From contig NZ_CALTZE010000153.1 in NCBI RefSeq assembly GCF_943913695.1, positions 1 through 7,856 of the forward strand: a stretch of DNA of 7,856 nt, in the 5' to 3' direction. This document shows, piece after piece, positions 6,087-7,856 of this stretch. The notes beneath the pieces are model-generated. The model was not told the DNA's origin and made no database searches. It was given only the letters and a program-made list of their open reading frames with translations. The position numbers were made by a program, and so were the translations under genes. Position 1 is the first letter of the stretch. Each line of letters begins with the position of its first letter. This stretch comes from an uncultured Marmoricola sp. (GTDB lineage Bacteria > Actinomycetota > Actinomycetes > Propionibacteriales > Nocardioidaceae).

Positions 6087-6909
6087 GGGCGATGGAGCGG
6101 ACGACGCCGTCGGACAGGTCCGCAGCGAGATTGCCGAAGTAGAGCCACTCACCGGAGTCGGTGAGGCCCTGGAAGGTCAGGCACCGGTGCACCCCGCACT
6201 GGTCGGCGCTGGTGCCGCCCCCGGAGGTGTAGGTGCCGGCCCGGAAGAACAGCTGGTCGGCGCTCGTGAGCTCCTTGCCGGTCGCCTCCTGGTAGGTCTT
6301 GCGCAGGTCTGCCCCTGCCGGAGACTTCACCAGCAGGTTCATCGCGTAGGCGGACTCGCGCTTGGAGGGCGGTGGCTGCAGGCCCGTGGTGCGGCTCTCC
6401 TTCACGGTGCCCGCACGGAGGTCGACCATCTGGGTGACGGCCTCGTCGCTGGCGTAGTCGAAGGACAGGACCTGCACCACGCGACTCGCCGCCGACTCGG
6501 CGCCGGGCGCGAGCTCGGCGGAGATGAACTGGTAGCCCGGGGTGCCGTCGACGCGCTGCCCCTCCTTGCGCTGCTCGGAGACCGAGAGCGCCCGGGCGTA
6601 GCCGATCTCCTCGGGCGAGAGCGGGTCGAGCGGCTTGCCGATCTGGTCCGGTCGTCCCGTCGGCATCCCCTCGGGAAGCACCGGCTCGGGCTCGGCGAGC
6701 GCCTCGTCGACCGATCCGGGATCGACCAGCGGGTCGGCGTCGGCCAGGGCCGGCGAGACGGACTGGGCGACGCTGGTCTCCCCGCTGACGCCGACCGCGT
6801 TGACGACGGCGTACGTCGCGAAGGCGGCGGCTGCTGCGACCGCTGCGGTCGCGGCGAGCAGGAGCGGTCGCGGACGACGCGCCTCTCGCGACTGTGGCTG
6901 GTGGTCCAC
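6079..6909 (-). CDS. Exported protein resembling copper amine oxidase N2/N3 domains
   Basis: A 276-residue protein, first in the operon. Seen: a basic N-terminus, an alanine-rich hydrophobic segment (about 15-40) acting as signal or anchor, an acidic Pro-rich linker (43-90), then a folded region. K92-PLDPLSPEEI-102 closely matches the HPLDPLxxEEI start of the amine oxidase N2 domain. Later stretches follow the usual N2/N3 layout: FISAEL (128-133), RVVQVLSFDY with MVDLRAGTV (143-169), GLQPP (176-180), and an Lx(S)xxQLFFRAGTYTSGG stretch (214-231). The end (R242-CLTF, WLYFGNLAADLSDGVVRSI) resembles the segment that runs into the catalytic domain of full-length enzymes. It has no cofactor or copper motif, so it is not catalytic alone. 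It probably pairs with the oxidase encoded 5 bases downstream. The start is GTG at 6909 behind GGAGGAG. Annotation pipelines might simply call it hypothetical; the N2/N3 assignment rests on motif recall, not on a search. Confidence 0.78.
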   Translation of the reverse strand: MDHQPQSREARRPRPLLLAATAAVAAAAAFATYAVVNAVGVSGETSVAQSVSPALADADPLVDPGSVDEALAEPEPVLPEGMPTGRPDQIGKPLDPLSPEEIGYARALSVSEQRKEGQRVDGTPGYQFISAELAPGAESAASRVVQVLSFDYASDEAVTQMVDLRAGTVKESRTTGLQPPPSKRESAYAMNLLVKSPAGADLRKTYQEATGKELTSADQLFFRAGTYTSGGGTSADQCGVHRCLTFQGLTDSGEWLYFGNLAADLSDGVVRSIAQR

Positions 6910-6915
6910 GGATGT

Positions 6916-6922
6916 CTCCTCC
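6916..6922 (-). promoter_or_regulatory. Ribosome-binding site of the first operon gene
   Basis: GGAGGAG on the minus strand lies 6 bases before the GTG at 6909. It is the strongest Shine-Dalgarno match in the window and decides the start of the N2/N3-like gene. Confidence 0.8.
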
Positions 6923-6999
6923 GGTGCGTGGCGAGCCCTGCCCGGAGGCCCCGAGAGCTCAACAACTGCTGCGTGCCGCCGGTGCGCGGCTGGCAGCGA

Positions 7000-7061
7000 G
7001 TCTCACCCACGCCCACGCCCTGGAGAAGTCGAGGACGCGGCCAATCCGCACCGGGTGAGAC
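7000..7061 (-). other. Long-range inverted repeat in the putative operon leader
   Basis: GTCTCACCC (7000-7008) and GGGTGAGAC (7053-7061) are perfect 9-base complements separated by 44 bases. They lie 90-150 bases upstream of the operon's first start codon. If transcribed, they could close a large stem-loop in the leader. No known riboswitch family was recognised. Confidence 0.4.
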
Positions 7062-7145
7062 CCCCTGCGCGGGGCGTGGAGGCCTTGGTGTAGCCCCCAG
7101 GGCAGCACTTTCGGACCGAGCCTGGGTGCTTCGTCCGGATTCGTC

Positions 7146-7172
7146 AGCCTATAGCGGCGCGAATCGGGTCAG
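7146..7172 (-). promoter_or_regulatory. Weak candidate promoter for the five-gene operon
   Basis: On the minus strand CTGACC (7172-7167) and TAGGCT (7151-7146) resemble actinobacterial -35 and -10 boxes, but the 15-base spacing is shorter than ideal. It would give a leader of about 230 bases. No better-matching pair was found nearer the gene, so the promoter remains uncertain. Confidence 0.2.
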
Positions 7173-7424
7173 GATTCTGTGAGCCGGGCCACGCGATCCG
7201 GCCTCCGACCCGTGCACAGCATGTCCGTCTGTCGGGACTCCCCGGTGCATGAGGGCTAGTCCAGGTGGGCAGGTGTGGACGCCCAATTTGTCACGGGGGC
7301 CGGATTCGTCCTCACCAGGCGGCCTGGCCGGTGTCGACTCAGCGGACGACACTCCCCCCGAGCACGATGCCGGGCTCGGGTTCGGGGGCTCGAGCCGCTG
7401 TCAGGGCGAGCGAGCCGGTCGCCG

Positions 7425-7469
7425 GGTCTCGAGACGGTCGCTGCGCGACCTCCTCGACCACCCGAGACC
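7425..7469. repeat. Composite hairpin, REP-like intergenic repeat
   Basis: An outer inverted pair, GGTCTCG (7425-7431) and CGAGACC (7463-7469), encloses a tight inner hairpin, GGTCGC-TGC-GCGACC (7436-7450). The general form (a CTCGAG-like edge, a pyrimidine/GC inner hairpin, and a CTCGACCACC segment) resembles small dispersed intergenic repeats that I recall from Nocardioides-like actinobacteria. That family link is from memory. Its GGTCTCGAG edge is shared with every unit of the adjacent tandem array. Confidence 0.6.
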
Positions 7470-7491
7470 AGTGTGGGAGATCAGGTCACCG

Positions 7492-7856
7492 GGTCTCGAG
7501 CGGCCCGTTTCGACCTCGTGCCTCGGTCGGAGGGCTCCCCCGACCTCTTCGCGTTGTCGCCCGGGCTCGCATCATTGCGCCCGGGCTGGGATCACCAGGT
7601 CTCGAGCCGCCCGTTCCGACCTCGTGCCTCGGTCGGAGGGCTCCCTCGACCTCTTCGCATCGGGTCGGGCGGAGCGGAGCCCGCCCGGGCTGGGGTCACC
7701 AGGTCTCGAGCCGCCCGTTCCGACCTCGTGCCTCGGTCGGAGGGCTCCCCCGACCTCTTCGCGTTGTCGCCCGGGCTCGCATCATTGCGCCCGGGCTGGG
7801 ATCACCAGGTCTCGAGCCGCCCGTTCCGACCTCGTGCCTCGGTCGGAGGGCTCCCT
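7492..7856. repeat. Tandem array of alternating 106- and 104-base units
   Basis: GGTCTCGAG recurs at 7492, 7598, 7702 and 7808, giving units of 106, 104 and 106 bases and a fourth cut by the window edge after 49. The first 62 or so bases are nearly the same in all units and contain an inverted pair, CCGACC/GGTCGG, around a 9-base loop (first base changed in unit 1). The unit ends differ. Type A (units 1 and 3) carries GCCCGGGC twice, at 7559-7566 and 7579-7586. Type B (unit 2) carries a GGGC...GCCC hairpin and one GCCCGGGC (7683-7690). Units 1 and 3 differ at only two positions, and the visible part of unit 4 equals unit 2, so the true repeat is an A-B pair of 210 bases. No reading frame of note runs through it. 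Confidence 0.92.

Larger units (their letters stand above)
6910..7424. other. Non-coding stretch upstream of the operon
   Basis: No convincing gene was found in these roughly 515 bases on either strand. The open frames that cross it are either continuations of shadows of the operon's first gene or a 67-residue minus-strand frame (7149-7352) with no recognisable features. The part next to the operon probably holds its promoter and leader. Several short inverted repeats occur: CCCAGG/CCTGGG (7096-7101 and 7121-7126), AGCAC/GTGCT (7104-7108 and 7126-7130), and CCAGG/CCTGG (7315-7319 and 7323-7327). The first two share base 7126 and so exclude one another. Confidence 0.6.

Noticed and set aside
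4445..6142. 565-residue open frame on the plus strand, opposite the amine oxidase
   Set aside because: It is a shadow of the GC-rich oxidase gene: its translation is biased to Val, Gly, Arg and His with no recognisable motif, and the minus-strand gene has clear catalytic residues.
6074..6148. Upstream extension of the oxidase, or a frameshift joining it to the preceding gene
   Set aside because: The oxidase has its own signal peptide from the ATG at 6073 and a strong ribosome-binding site. An extension would bury the signal peptide, and the two genes are in different frames with intact ends.
6187..7182. 331-residue plus-strand frame over the operon's first gene and its leader
   Set aside because: It is antisense to the N2/N3-like gene, with a low-complexity translation and no domain. 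The minus-strand gene has a strong ribosome-binding site and family motifs.
7149..7352. 67-residue minus-strand frame upstream of the operon
   Set aside because: It has no good ribosome-binding site, no motif and unremarkable composition, and it overlaps the only promoter candidate for the operon.
7492..7856. CRISPR array
   Set aside because: The units are over 100 bases long and repeat nearly in full. There are no short direct repeats separated by unique spacers, and no cas gene is in the window.

Overview
The window is high-GC DNA with GTG/TTG starts and 4-base stop/start overlaps, which suggests an actinobacterium, possibly a Nocardioides-like one. That is a judgement from sequence style; no rRNA or marker gene is present. 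All seven supported genes lie on the minus strand, so the window reads from right to left.

Right end (about 6910-7856): about 950 bases with no convincing gene. It holds a possible long leader for the operon to its left, a composite hairpin (7425-7469), and a tandem array (7492 to the window edge) whose units of 106 and 104 bases alternate A-B-A-B.

Centre (2055-6909): five genes packed like one operon. In transcription order they are: (1) a membrane-anchored or secreted protein that reads like the N2/N3 half of a copper amine oxidase; (2) a secreted copper amine oxidase catalytic domain with the cofactor tyrosine and all three copper histidines, followed by two Ig-like domains; (3) a DUF305 protein with Met/His metal-binding motifs; (4) a type I signal peptidase; (5) a dienelactone hydrolase-family enzyme. 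Genes 1-2 are 5 bases apart, 2-3 and 3-4 overlap by 4 bases, and 4-5 are 13 bases apart. The simplest reading is an extracytoplasmic amine-oxidising module: a catalytic half and a separately encoded N-terminal half that may assemble, a neighbour that may handle copper, and a signal peptidase that may process the exported proteins. The split of the amine oxidase at the edge of its catalytic domain is the most notable observation.

Left end (1-1913): a second, separate pair of coupled genes. A 442-residue protein I do not recognise, with a glycine-zipper-like C-terminal segment, overlaps by 4 bases a Nudix hydrolase of the ADP-ribose pyrophosphatase type. This part looks less GC-rich than the operon and may be an acquired or accessory module. 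A 141-base gap separates it from the operon and contains a possible terminator hairpin.
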